Of a stretch of 64,000 bases of DNA, positions 39,805-50,945 are shown one piece after another (position 1 is the stretch's first letter; each line of letters opens with the position of its first letter). The stretch is from assembly GCA_949987705.1 (NCBI GenBank), contig OX465281.1:104493248-104557247 (forward strand). The letters run 5' to 3'. Source of the stretch: Thereva unica. Lineage: Eukaryota; Arthropoda; Insecta; Diptera; Therevidae. The notes beneath the pieces are model-generated. The model saw only the letters and a program-made list of their open reading frames with translations, was not told where the DNA came from and ran no database searches. A program made the position numbers and the translations under genes.

Positions 39805-42390
39805 TTGGCATCAACAGAACAAGACCTGAATATCCCGCGTTCTCAAGCATACTACACACAACGGAGAACAACAATTGAAAAATATTGGACGGATATCAGC
39901 AAGTTACACCAAGACATCATGTCTGAAGCGGATCAAGCTGATTACAACCTGAATGTGTTCCTAGAACTGGAGGACCACTATCTTGATATAATTACACTTA
40001 TCCAAGAACTCTCTGCTCCTCAGGAAACGACACTTTCATCCAGGCCATCAATATCAAACTCAGTAAAGCTCCCTAAGATCACACTACCTACGTTTGACGG
40101 GAATTACCTCAGGTGGGAACAGTTCCGAGATCTTTTCAAGGAATTAATCCATATTCAGCCAATGGGTGCGGTACAAAAATTAATGTATTTAAAGGCAAAC
40201 CTAGTGGGGGAAGCCAGCAAAATTGTACAACACCTCCCAGTAACAGAACATAATTATTCCATTGCACTGCAAAATGAGTCCGCCACCGCCATAAAGGCCT
40301 TACACGATAACACAAAGGAAGTGTTACTAAAATTAAATAACACAGGTCTTAACACAGACAGTTGGAGCCCTCTCGTACACCATATCCTGGTCAAGAAACT
40401 TGATCGAGCCACTCATCATCTTTACGAGCAGTCACTCGCCAATCCGAAGGAAGTCCCAGACATATTTGGACTCCTTAAATTCTTGGAAACACGCTTTCAA
40501 TCACTGGAAGCACTGGGAAGTGGACGAATCAACAGCCAGTACATGAAAGAGCGCCCTCAAGGTCACAAGGCGTCTTTAATGTTAGCAAAAAATCCTATCA
40601 AAAGGCCATGCGACATGTGCAAAGGAGAGCACCCGTTGTACTATTGCCAAAGGTTTTTAACGCGAAAACCACAGGAGCGAGCAAAGTACGTTCGACAGTG
40701 GAAAAGATGTGAAAATTGCCTCAGGACTGGACACTCAGTATCCAAATGCAAAGGAAGACGCTGTTCCAAATGTGCAGAGAGACACAATACCATATTGCAC
40801 GATGATTCAAGGTCCACTCTGAGACCATCACCTCAGCAAGAGATCGTTGCCCCTTCAGCAAACTTAGCAGCCGCAACCCACCAAGAAGCACAGTATAAAT
40901 ATTCAACGTCATACGTATTTTTAGCAACAGCCATAGTGCGAGTAATGGATCATCATGGCAACTGGGTGGAGGGAAGAGCCGTCCTCGATTCTGGCTCCCA
41001 GCTCAGTTTCGCCACAGAACGATTCACTCGAAGACTAGGTTTCATGTCCCGCAAGGAACAGCACGACATCACTGGGATAGGTGAAATTCCACTAACTAGC
41101 CACGGCAGAGTTCATCTTAAAATAAAATCACGGACATGTGGATTTACAACCAGTTTGGAAGTCTTCATCCTAACGAAAATAACATCTGATCAGCCGAGTA
41201 GTTACATCCCGACGGCAGATTGGCCCATTCCAAAAAACATTCAATTGGCCGACCCTAATTTCAACATATCTCGCGGTATTGACTTGCTGATTGGGGCTGA
41301 ATTAGTCTACTCACTACAGTCAATCGGACAAATAAAACTAAAAGACTCGCATACTGTACTACAAAACACAGTTCTCGGGTGGATTGTGACAGGGAAGGCA
41401 ACTTCACAAGACGCAACATCAGCCTTTTGCGGAATAAGCCAACTCGAGCAGGAAGGATTGGAAACAGCTCTAGAAAAATTCTGGGAAATGGAGGAAATTG
41501 ACAAACCAGAGCGTTGCATCACACCAGCCGATCAATATTGTGAAGACCTCTTTAGGGCCACTACCAAGAGGGAATCATCAGGACAATACATAGTTCGGTT
41601 TCCATTAAAACAAGACCCGTCCGCCCTAGGGGAATCTTGGAGTATTTCCTTTCAACGATTCCTGTCATTAGAAAAAAGACTAACAAAATGTCCGGAATTG
41701 AAACAACAATATAGGGAATTCATACATGAATATCACAAACTTCAATACATGGAACAAATCAAACATGAAGACCTCAGCCAGCTTCATTACTTCCTACCCC
41801 ATTATTGCGTCATTCGTCCGGAGAGCAGCACAACGAAATTACGGGTCGTATTCGACGGCTCAGCAAAGTCAACAACGAACTTGTCCCTCAATGACATTCA
41901 GCATAAGGGTCTTAGAACTCAAGATGAGCTGTTTACCATCCTAGTTCGCTTCAGGACGCATAAGTACGTTTTTACAAGCGATATAACCAAGATGTATCGA
42001 CAGATATGGATTAATCCAAGTGATCAAAATCTACAGCTCATTTTGTGGCGAGATCACCCCGAAGAGGAGTTAAAAATATTCCGATTACGAACAGTAACTT
42101 ACGGTACCACTGCCGCACCTTATTTAGCAACTAGATGCCTGCAACAATTAGCAGAGGATGAAGTAGAACGATATCCTTTGGGCGCAGCAATTACCAGGAA
42201 AGATTTTTACATGGATGACGTTATGACAGGGTGCGATTCCCTGGTTAAGGCGCTCAATATGCAGACCGAACTTATCGACATAATGAAGGCAGGAGGCTTC
42301 TCGCTTCGAAAATGGTGTGCAAACCATCCAGATTTACTAGCCAGAATCCCAAAGAAGATCGCGAAAAAGAAATTGATATCAGCGACGTGA
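39805..42390 (+). CDS. BEL-2 gag-pol: gag, zinc knuckles, protease, RT
   Basis: This is an 861-residue frame. DUF1759-type gag core KLPKITLPTFDGNYLRWEQF lies at about residue 88, cysteine/histidine clusters at about 269-325 (CENCLRTGHSVSKC), protease AVLDSGSQLSF with D395-S-G, and IGAELVYS further on. RT motifs are KLRVVFDGSAKS, FTSDITKMYRQIW, TTAAPYLATR and YMDD (about residue 800) in DFYMDDVMTG. In gag, YSIALQ is followed at once by NESATAIKAL, where relatives have a longer segment, so an in-frame deletion of about 20-30 residues is likely. The frame ends before RNase H, which follows in another frame. Confidence 0.88.
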   Translation: MASTEQDLNIPRSQAYYTQRRTTIEKYWTDISKLHQDIMSEADQADYNLNVFLELEDHYLDIITLIQELSAPQETTLSSRPSISNSVKLPKITLPTFDGNYLRWEQFRDLFKELIHIQPMGAVQKLMYLKANLVGEASKIVQHLPVTEHNYSIALQNESATAIKALHDNTKEVLLKLNNTGLNTDSWSPLVHHILVKKLDRATHHLYEQSLANPKEVPDIFGLLKFLETRFQSLEALGSGRINSQYMKERPQGHKASLMLAKNPIKRPCDMCKGEHPLYYCQRFLTRKPQERAKYVRQWKRCENCLRTGHSVSKCKGRRCSKCAERHNTILHDDSRSTLRPSPQQEIVAPSANLAAATHQEAQYKYSTSYVFLATAIVRVMDHHGNWVEGRAVLDSGSQLSFATERFTRRLGFMSRKEQHDITGIGEIPLTSHGRVHLKIKSRTCGFTTSLEVFILTKITSDQPSSYIPTADWPIPKNIQLADPNFNISRGIDLLIGAELVYSLQSIGQIKLKDSHTVLQNTVLGWIVTGKATSQDATSAFCGISQLEQEGLETALEKFWEMEEIDKPERCITPADQYCEDLFRATTKRESSGQYIVRFPLKQDPSALGESWSISFQRFLSLEKRLTKCPELKQQYREFIHEYHKLQYMEQIKHEDLSQLHYFLPHYCVIRPESSTTKLRVVFDGSAKSTTNLSLNDIQHKGLRTQDELFTILVRFRTHKYVFTSDITKMYRQIWINPSDQNLQLILWRDHPEEELKIFRLRTVTYGTTAAPYLATRCLQQLAEDEVERYPLGAAITRKDFYMDDVMTGCDSLVKALNMQTELIDIMKAGGFSLRKWCANHPDLLARIPKKIAKKKLISAT

Positions 42391-43520
42391 CAGAAACATC
42401 CGTCAAAACCTTAGGCTTAACTTGGTTCCCCAAAGCAGACCAGTTTCTCATAAAAACGAAATGGGAAGGAGTGAAGCGCATCACTAAGCGAAGTGTACTA
42501 GCAGATGTAGCCCATCTTTTCGATCCTCTTGGTTTGGTCAACCCAGTAATAGTGACCGCAAAAATCTTCATGCAGGAACTATGGGCATTAAAACTAGACT
42601 GGGATGCCAGTCTATCCGCAGAACTTCACACTAGATGGACATATTTTCGGCAGAGCCTATCAAGGCTAAACGACATCAAGGTTCCCAGGAGAATACTAGC
42701 AGACCGGCCAGTAAACATACAGCTGCACGCATTTTCCGATGATTCGGAAAAGGCGTATGGAGCAGCCTTATATTTACGATCAGAAAATGCAGCCGGGCAG
42801 ATCACAGTACGCTTAATTTGTGCAAAGTCACGAGTAGCTCCGCGAAAAATCATCACGCTGCCACGACTGGAGCTATGTGCAGCAAAACTGATGGCACAAT
42901 TGGTGGACCGAGTTAGATCAGACTTAAGTTTAAAGATCCATAATATAACGTACTGGACAGATTCGCAGATCGTTTTATCGTGGGTACAAGCCGAATCCTC
43001 AACATTTAAAACATTTGTCGCTAACCGAGTAGCCACGATTCACAAATTATCCAACGTTCATCAGTGGAAATATGTACAGACCAAACTAAATCCAGCCGAT
43101 CTCGTGTCCAGAGGAACCACGCCAGACGGTTTACTAACCACAGAACTCTGGTTCAACGGGCCACCATTTCTCTATCAACCCACAGAACTCTTCCCGGCAG
43201 AAGCAGTTTCCATAATCAGGTTACTTCCTGAAGAAAGGAACAAGAAAACAACACTAATAGCGCATCGTGAAGAATCCATACTTCAAAACATTGACCACCG
43301 AAACTCATTCAGGCACTTACAAAGAGTAACAGCGTATGTAGCAAGGTTCTGCCAAAGACTAAAGGAAAAACAAACACAGAAAAACTTCTCCAAGACGCTA
43401 ACAGTAAAAGAATTACGCCGAGCTCTCCACATTATCATAAAGATTATGCAAAAAGGAAGTTTTGAACGGGAACTCCAGGAACTAAGACGCAGTAAACAAG
43501 TTCCGCAGACAGCCCACTGA
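42312..43520 (+). CDS. BEL-2 RT end and RNase H
   Basis: The 402-residue frame overlaps the previous one by 79 bp in another register. It has VKTLGLTWFPKADQFLI, then HLFDPLGLVNPVI, then RNase H: HAFSDDSEKAYGAA, LPRLELCAAKLM, WTDSQIVLSWVQ and NPADLVSRG. The end leaves frame near 43515, before the integrase zinc domain. Confidence 0.87.
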   Translation: MVCKPSRFTSQNPKEDREKEIDISDVTETSVKTLGLTWFPKADQFLIKTKWEGVKRITKRSVLADVAHLFDPLGLVNPVIVTAKIFMQELWALKLDWDASLSAELHTRWTYFRQSLSRLNDIKVPRRILADRPVNIQLHAFSDDSEKAYGAALYLRSENAAGQITVRLICAKSRVAPRKIITLPRLELCAAKLMAQLVDRVRSDLSLKIHNITYWTDSQIVLSWVQAESSTFKTFVANRVATIHKLSNVHQWKYVQTKLNPADLVSRGTTPDGLLTTELWFNGPPFLYQPTELFPAEAVSIIRLLPEERNKKTTLIAHREESILQNIDHRNSFRHLQRVTAYVARFCQRLKEKQTQKNFSKTLTVKELRRALHIIIKIMQKGSFERELQELRRSKQVPQTAH

Positions 43521-44188
43521 GTACTCTTAGCCCGTTTATCGATGATAAAGGGATCATAAGAGTAGGGGGAAGACTACAAAGAGCGAACTTGTCCTACAAC
43601 AGCCGACACCCAATGGTCTTACCACACAATCATCTCTATACTAAATTATTATTAACACAACTTCATATCGAGCATCTTCATGTCGGCCCGCAAGCCCTGC
43701 TAGCTATCGCCAGACAACAATTTTGGCCATTAAGAGGAAGACAATTAGTTCAAACAATCGTTCATCAATGTATTCGATGTTTTAGAGCTCAACCCAAAGG
43801 TATGGGGCAAATAATGGGAAATCTCCCAGCCGAAAGGATACAACCATCAAGACCATTTCTGCATACAGGAATTGATTACTTTGGCCCAATTAACATTCAC
43901 TACAAGATCCGAGGGAAAACACCAACCAAGGCATATGTAGGAGTATTCATCTGTTTCGCTACTAAGGCTACACATTTTGAAGTAGTTTCGGACCTAACAA
44001 CGGCAGCCTTTATAGGAGCCATGAAGCGGTTTATTGGAAGACAGGGAAATCCTGCTAAGATATACAGCGACAATGCCACAAATTTCATGGGCGCAAGGAA
44101 CGAGCTAAATTTCCTTACAGATCTTCTTTCGGACACAAAACATCAAAAGGAAGTCTCCGAATATTGTGCCCAGCGAGGGATCGAGTAG
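43520..44188 (+). CDS. BEL-2 integrase, zinc-binding and core start
   Basis: This frame opens about 70 bp left of its first ATG (43589), with FIDDKGIIRVGGRLQ, the conserved BEL stretch before integrase. The zinc-binding HHCC is IEHLHVGPQ and HQCIRCF. The core has D in TGIDYFGP and D in YSDNATNFMG. The third catalytic residue (E in GTVEAAVK) is in the next frame (44164-45531), after a frameshift near 44170-44220. Confidence 0.86.
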   Translation, partial: STLSPFIDDKGIIRVGGRLQRANLSYNSRHPMVLPHNHLYTKLLLTQLHIEHLHVGPQALLAIARQQFWPLRGRQLVQTIVHQCIRCFRAQPKGMGQIMGNLPAERIQPSRPFLHTGIDYFGPINIHYKIRGKTPTKAYVGVFICFATKATHFEVVSDLTTAAFIGAMKRFIGRQGNPAKIYSDNATNFMGARNELNFLTDLLSDTKHQKEVSEYCAQRGIE

Positions 44189-44982
44189 CGTCCAATACCG
44201 GCTCGGTCACCACACATGGGGGGACTGTGGAAGCAGCGGTAAAAGGAGTGAAACATCACCTCAAACGTCTCCTTGCCGGCGCATCTTTGACATTCGAGGA
44301 GCTGTGTACAGTAATGACACAGGTGGAAGCAATCCTCAATTCACGACCGCTTACGCCTATGTCTAATGACCCAAATGACTTCCAGGCCCTAACACCAGGA
44401 CATTTTTTAATAGGAGAGCCGCTGACTACGATAGCAGATCCTCAAGCCGAAACATTAAAAACAAATTTAGCCAAAAGATGGAATATGGTTCGAGTTTTGC
44501 AACATGAATTTTGGCGACGTTGGTCAACTGAATATCTGCAGGAACTACAAACCAGATATAAATGGAAGCGGGAATATCAAAACATCAAACCAGGAACATT
44601 AGTCTTACTAAAGGACGAAAACTTACCCCCATTAAACTGGAAAATGGGACGTGTTGCAGAAGTGCACCTGGGAAAGGACAACAAGGCACGAGTTCTAAGC
44701 ATTAAAACTGCCACTGGAGAGACTCAAAGAGCGATTCATCGCATTTGCCCACTTCCATCGGAGGAAGAACCAGAATCATCAACGCAAATTGTCCCGAGTA
44801 TCGACACCTTGACTAGGCCAAAGAGGAAACTGCCTCCTCATCCATTAAGAGGTAGATTCCTACCAATAAACTCTAACTGGCACAAAGCTGCAACGGATTC
44901 ACCCGACACCAACACAACTATAATAGCCGAAGATCCACAGCCACGACCAAAACAAGCCAATAGGTCGACAGTCGCTAATGCC
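44164..44982 (+). pseudogene. BEL-2 integrase end and DUF5641-type tail
   Basis: The first part of the 455-residue frame has GTVEAAVKGVKHHLKRLLAG with the last integrase glutamate, then EAILNSRPLTPM, LTPGHFLIGEPL, and WRRWSTEYLQELQTR, LVLLKDENLPPLNWKMGRV. This is the DUF5641-type region after the integrase in BEL elements. The same frame then runs on into the envelope-like gene without a stop (RPKQANRSTVANAM at the join). Confidence 0.85.
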
Positions 44983-46384
44983 ATGACCACAGTACTCCTA
45001 ACTTTACTGGTTCTGCCTGCTCTCGGGCAAACTCAGACAGCACCATTTGAAATTTTCGCGTTCGACCCTGAAGTCGGCGCATACTTTGAGTACGTTGGGA
45101 ATGCCGACATAGTTGTAAGTGACTGGAATCTCATCGTGTACTTCGATACCACAAACTTTTGGCATGAAGCGGAAGAATTAACAAGCTTAGTAGAACGATT
45201 AAGAAATCTCTGTCAGCTTGCAGCAGGATACGAGCGCCTATGTAACGCCATTACAAACGACTTAAATCATGAACTCCTCACCATCCAGCAGCAGAATCGC
45301 CTCTTGCGGAGATCACATTCACGCCAACGGCGGTCCCCTTTTGACTTCATTGGAACTGTTGCCAACCGTCTCTTTGGTGTATTAGATCAAGAATACGCCG
45401 AAAATATGAACACAATCATGAGAGATACCACGACCAACGAGGCCCACTTACTAGAACTCCTCAAAAATCAAACATCATTGATAGAGTCTACCCAAAATAT
45501 CATCAAGAAAGATGAAGAATACATCGATTAGCAATATTCTACAATCAACAAACATCTCATAAAAATTCACCAAGAAATCAAAGAAACAAACAAGCAAGTG
45601 GAAGAACAACACGTCTTGCAGCTATTCAACTTAGTTACGGCGCATACCACCTTGGTAATGAATAGCTTCAGGAAAATGCAAACGGGACTAGTCAAAGCTA
45701 TCACCGACAGCCATCATGGAAAAATAAATCCCCTGTTAATAACACCGGTTCAACTGAAAGAAGAGTTCCAACTTATTCGAGAACACCTTCCACCCAAGGC
45801 CCGGTTACCAGTTACTAGAAAGGAGATGCAGCTGCAACAATTGTATCAACTAATGACAGCCGATGTAGTAGCAACTAATAACAGCATCATCTTCAACTTA
45901 AGGCTACCATTAATACGAGACGATAACTTCAACTTCTTCAATATCATTCCACTGCCCATAGAATTCGCCAATTCCACCATAATAATAGAGCCACCTAATC
46001 GGTTCCTAATAAGTGACCTGCATCAAGATAACTTCTACCCCATGTTCGCCAGCGAATTTCAACAATGTCACCGAGATTTCAGTAGGTACCTTTGCAGATT
46101 AAGACGGCCAACTTATACGGCAGCTGCATTCAGGGAGTGATGCGAGATTGCGCTCGCACTACACAAGAACGTCATTCCTAAAGACTGCACCACTACACAA
46201 GTTCACTACACCAACCAATGGATACCACTTCAGCAGCAAAACCATTGGATTTACTCCCTCAAAGAAGAAGTCACCATCAATATAGTGTGTAATGCTGTCT
46301 CCTACGAACAAAAATTGAGAGGAAATGGAATTCTGCTTCTGAAGGCCCAGTGCATCGTCAAGCAAGGATCTTCACTCACGATCC
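44983..46384 (+). pseudogene. BEL-2 envelope-like gene, main part, broken
   Basis: The likely start ATG at 44983 is followed by a hydrophobic signal-peptide-like segment (VLLTLLVLPAL). Around 45325-45340 there is a basic cleavage-like site, RQRR, followed by a small/aromatic hydrophobic stretch with FDFIG and LFGVLD. This arrangement resembles the fusion proteins of the baculovirus F type, which insect env-bearing retroelements share. A TAG at 45529-45531 cuts the frame, which continues in the same register to a TGA at 46138-46140. The next part lies in another frame. It is therefore not functional as it stands. Its position after pol and before the 3' LTR is the env position. Confidence 0.75.
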
Positions 46385-46765
46385 GTGGTCAACACCAGCA
46401 TCGAGACCTCGTTCACACTTCCAATTAACTTCACAACCCTCGCAGTAAAATTGTCTACTCTACGTCCTGATGAAATACCCAAGTTAGCCAGCAGAAATCA
46501 CAGTGTACTGTTCGCCAGCTGGTCGAAACAAATTGAGGAACTAAAGGCGAAAACCATTATCCAACACAGTTTGTCTAAGCACGACGCCCACCAATATGCA
46601 GTAGGATATTCCAGTCTAATTCTCCTTTGCATCGGAGCATTAATTTGGGTATATCTGAAACACAGATCTTCCTCGTTTCCGAAGCCAGCACCACGAAGCC
46701 CACCGAGACCGAAAAGCGATCCTGCTTTTGAACTTCAAGAGTTCAAGGCCGGGGAGGATGTCTAA
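46385..46765 (+). pseudogene. BEL-2 envelope-like C-terminus with membrane anchor
   Basis: The frame has a hydrophobic segment (YSSLILLCIGALIWVYL, about residues 80-96) followed by a basic, proline-rich tail (KHRSSSFPKPAPRSPPRP). This is a typical C-terminal anchor and cytoplasmic tail. It is in a different frame from the upstream part, and stops lie between them. The frame runs into the polypurine tract and the first bases of the 3' LTR. Confidence 0.72.
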
Positions 46766-47036
46766 AACCACAACAAATTTCCCGATGTCTGAAAATGCAG
46801 CAAATTTCTGGCACGCGCGTGACCCTGCATTGGTGGACATCCGCTCGTTAATAAATAAATATATTACGATCAGCAATTATTGGACCATCAGCAATAATTG
46901 TTACCTGCTTGCACATTGATTCTCGAGGGCCTGTTCAAGGTTCAATTCTTGAGCTTTGATGTGTAAGCAAATAATTTTTATATAAAAGAAGAAACAAATA
47001 AATTAAATCCATTCAGTCATTAAGAATCAAGCCTTT
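46759..47036 (+). repeat. BEL-2 3' LTR, left part
   Basis: Matches 38911-39195 from TGTCTAAAACCACAAC to AATCAAGCCTTTT. The other part begins at about 50966. Confidence 0.9.
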
Positions 47037-48285
47037 TTAAACTCTTTTCTTTACTTTCACTTCGGAGCATCAAATCTTGTAACGTTAATTTAACCGTCTT
47101 TTACTCAATGCAAATGGATGAAACTTTGCAGGCATACATATTCCCGATGACAATACACGAATATGACATTTTGTTACATTTTTTGTTGTTGATTTTGTTG
47201 TTGAGTAACAAAAAACGATTTTTAATAAAAAATGCTTGGAATTATTCGTTCTACTCAATGTAGAGTCTTAAAATTCACTTCCATTCAATAAAAATTGGTA
47301 AAAATTAACAGACATGTGTATTTCCGACGAAAACACACGAAAATGATAGTTCCAAATTAAAAATGGCGGCCAAAAAAATATGACGGATTACATTTTTCTT
47401 TACAAGCCACTCGTTCGATATGGGTATCAAATGAAAAGTTATAACAAGTTGAATACAATTAGCGTCATCCTAAATTCAAAATGGCGGTAGAAAAATGGCG
47501 GCATAAAAGTGGCGGCCAACACAAAACAGAGGATCAATTTTTCTTTACAACGCGCTCGGCATGGATATCAAATGGAAGGGAGTGACAATTAGAATACTGT
47601 TGTCTGTGTCCCGTCATTTCAATTCAAAATGGCGGCCAACACAAAATGGCGGTTTACCCTTTTATTTACTTCGCTCTCGGTATGGATATCAAATGAAAGT
47701 GTATTAAAGTGAGTAAGACAGTAAACTGTATGACGTCGTTTTAAATCAAATATGGCGTCCACTAAAAAATTGCGGAAGACATAACATAGCTACCAATAGC
47801 AAATAAAAATATGATTTAAAAAGATGCAAAAAAATATGTTTCCAGTTTTTAGTTTTTATTGCTCCAGCCAGTATACGCGAGCACACTACCTTTCAAAATG
47901 TAAAAAAAAACGTAGAGCGCTATTAGATTTTTGAGGGGTCATCAAATTGTGCATTTTTGGGCTGCACTTGAGAACTGTTGTAAAGAAACAAATACAAAAC
48001 ATGTAAAAAGTTTACTTATTTAACATGATAATCTAATTAAAAGTTTGGAAATTGTAATGTATTAATTAACGCTATTCGTTACTAAAAGGTAAAAAATAAA
48101 AAATAAAAAATTTTAAGAAACTCTTTTCTTTACCTCAATATATTGATCAGTTGTGAACACAAAATTAATATATATACTAAAAAAATCGACTAAAAGGTAA
48201 AAAATAAGAAGATTTTAAACAATATAAACTTTTAAATCAAAATGGAAAAAATCTCACACATTCCTTAAAGAAAAGCGTGGGGCGC
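47032..48285 (+). repeat. Repeat P, copy 2
   Basis: A direct duplicate of 32341-33600. It has the same order of three ATGGCGG-bearing units of about 100 bp and the same end (AAAGAAAAGCGTGGGG). In this copy the last 174 bp form the left arm of a palindrome. In copy 1 the right arm is missing. Confidence 0.88.
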
Positions 48286-48566
48286 GCATACCAACCTGAA
48301 CTTAAAAAAACATGACTGCCGTGAGTACATTTTAACATTTCAGATAGCTACGAATTTTCACTAATTGAGCATTTTGTTTCATAGAAACGCACCCCACGCT
48401 TTTCTTTAAGGAATGTGTGAGATTTTTTCCATTTTGATTTAAAAGTTTATATTGTTTAAAATCTTCTTATTTTTTACCTTTTAGTCGATTTTTTTAGTAT
48501 ATATATTAATTTTGGGTTCACAACTGATCAATATATTGAGGTAAAGAAAAGAGTTTCTTAAAAAAA
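48113..48566. repeat. Palindrome 1, arms of about 175 bp
   Basis: The left arm 48113-48286 and right arm 48387-48566 are almost perfect inverted copies (one or two differences, e.g. ACACAAAA against ACCCAAAA). The loop is about 100 bp (48287-48386). It would form a long hairpin in single-stranded form. Confidence 0.92.
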
Positions 48567-48606
48567 TTTTTTTCTTTTTTTTTTTTAAATTCTTTTATTT
48601 AACTTA

Positions 48607-50013
48607 CACTGTTTGTCGTCAAATCTTGGAAGTTAAATTTGACCCACTTCCCGGTTTCGGATAGAGCTAAAATTTTGCATACACGTTTAGTTTGGATGAC
48701 AATGCAATCTGGCCATTTTGTAAAAATATCAAGATGGCGGTTCCAAAATGGCGCCCGATTTTTGAAATTGTGCCACTGTTTGTCGTCAAATCTTGGAAGT
48801 TAAATTTGACCCACTTCCCGGTTTCGGATAGAACTGAAATTTTGCATACACGTTTAGTTTGGATGACAATGCAATCTGGCCATTTTGTAAAAATATCAAG
48901 ATGGCGGTTCCAAAATGGCGCCCGATTTTTGAAATTGTGCTCCGCGGCCCTCTGACATGGGTATCAAATGAAAGGATATGACAGGTAGAACACAATAATC
49001 TTTGTGGCGTCATTCCAAATTCAAAATGGCGGCCAACACTTACACTGTTTGACGTCAAATCTTGGAAGTTAAATTTGACCCACTTCCCGGTTTCGGATAG
49101 AGCTGAAATTTTGCATACACGTTTAGTTTGGATGACAATGCAATCTGGCCATTTTGTAAAAATATCAAGATGGCGGTTTCAAAATGGCGCCCGATTTTTG
49201 AAATTGTGCCACTGTTTGTCGTCAAATCTTGGAAGTTAAATTTGACCCACTTCCCGGTTTCGGATAGAACTGAAATTTTGCATACACGTTTAGTTTGGAT
49301 GACAATGCAATCTGGCCATTTTGTAAAAATATCAAGATGGCGGTTCCAAAATGGCGCCCGATTTTTGAAATTGTGCTCCGCGGCCCTCTGACATGGGTAT
49401 CAAATGAAAGTATATGACAGGTAGAACACAATAAGCTATGTGGCGTCATTCCAAATTCAAAATGGCGGCCAACACTTACACTGTTTGTCGTCAAATCTTG
49501 GAAGTTAAATTTGACCCACTTCCCGGTTTCGGATAGAGCTGAAATTTTGCATACACGTTTAGTTTGGATGACAATGCAATCTGGCCATTTTGTAAAAATA
49601 TCAAGATGGCGGTTCCAAAATGGCGCCCGATTTTTGAAATTGTGCTCCGCGGCCCTCTGACATGGGTATCAAATGAAAGGATATGACAGGTAGAACACAA
49701 TAAGCTATGTGGCGTCATTCCAAATTCAAAATGGCGGCCAACACTTACACTGTTTGTCGTCAAATCTTGGAAGTTAAATTTGACCCACTTCCCGGTTTCG
49801 GATAGAGCTGAAATTTTGCATACACGTTTAGTTTGGATGACAATGCAATCTGGCCATTTTGTAAAAATATCAAGATGGCGGTTCCAAAATGGCGCCCGAT
49901 TTTTGAAATTGTAGTCCGCGGCCCTCTGACATGGGTATCAAATGAAAGGATATGACAGGTAGAACACAATAAGCTATGTGGCGTCATTCCAAATTCAAAA
50001 TGGCGGCCAACAC
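48607..50013 (+). repeat. Tandem array with alternating 167- and 269-bp units
   Basis: CACTGTTTGTCGTC starts at 48607, 48774, 49043, 49210, 49479 and 49748, giving spacings of 167, 269, 167, 269, 269 and about 266 bp. The 167-bp module has AAGATGGCGG and AAAATGGCGCCC. The extra 102-bp module has GACATGGGTATCAAATGAAAG and CAAAATGGCGGCCAACAC. Copies are nearly identical. Frames of 87-90 codons seen here are repeat shadows, not genes. Confidence 0.94.
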
Positions 50014-50597
50014 TAAATTGCGGAAAGCTTATAATAGACTAAAAGTAGAAAATATAACCGATCAACTTCCAATTTTGCACACACTCGTAGTTCGGGTGGT
50101 TAATGTGTATGAATGATGAGATGAATAGTTGAGTTAAGGGTGAGTTGATAATAAAGAAGCAATACACGTTACAAAAAATCACAAACAAACACAGAGATGC
50201 TGCTGTGAACTAAATTCAACTACTCAAATACTGAACTCATGTCCGTATGCATAACTTCAACTAAACCCAGGTAGCAGAGCTGAGTCGAGTTCAGTCAACC
50301 TTAACCCAACTCGACTCCCGTTTACATGTAGTTAGACTTGGGTTCAACTTGAGTTCAACTCATCATGTATAAGTACTAAATGCAATCTGACCTTTTTGTA
50401 AAAAAATCAAGAAGACGGTTCCGAGATGGCGGCCGTTTTTGCAATTATGTTCCACCGAGCCCACGACATGGGTATCAAATGAATACAGTAAACTGTGTGA
50501 CGTAATTTTAAATCTAATAGAATTGCCATCATAAAATGGCGGAATACATATAATAAACTAAAAAGTAGAAAATAAAATAAATGGTTAAAAAAAAATT
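50014..50597. repeat. Diverged repeat units with a 270-bp interruption
   Basis: 50014-50098 and 50370-50540 are diverged forms of the array unit (GCAATCTGACCTTTTTG, GACATGGGTATCAAATGAA). Between them lies a roughly 270-bp stretch with repeated GTTCAACT/GAGTT words and weakly inverted ends, possibly a small MITE. Confidence 0.55.
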
Positions 50598-50945
50598 TTA
50601 AAAAAAATTCTTTTCATTAACTAAAAAATGTACTGAAAAGTAAAAAATAGAAAATATTTTAAAGAAAGCGTGAAATTTCAATTTTAATGAAAAAGTTAAT
50701 TAAAAGAATGGCGCATTTTTCATCAGAAAATTTTGTTATAATTTGAAATTAACAAAGCAAAAAATTGAGGGTTATTGTAAATCTCACGCGATTTACAGTT
50801 ATATTTTCAATTTTTGATGAAAAATGCGCCATTCTTTTAATTAACTTTTTCATTAAAATTGAAATTTCACGCTTTCTTTAAAATATTTTCTATTTTTTAC
50901 TTTTCAGTACATTTTTTAGTTAATGAAAAGAATTTTTTTTAAAAA
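50598..50945. repeat. Palindrome 2, arms of about 135 bp
   Basis: The left arm 50598-50732 and right arm 50815-50945 are inverted copies (AAAATGTACTGAAAAGT... against ACTTTTCAGTACATTTT). The loop is about 80 bp. It closes the right side of the 3.9 kb element. Confidence 0.9.

Noticed and set aside
48692..49987. Six frames of 75-90 codons with near-identical peptides
   Set aside because: They follow the 167/269-bp tandem units on both strands and show no start context or domain.
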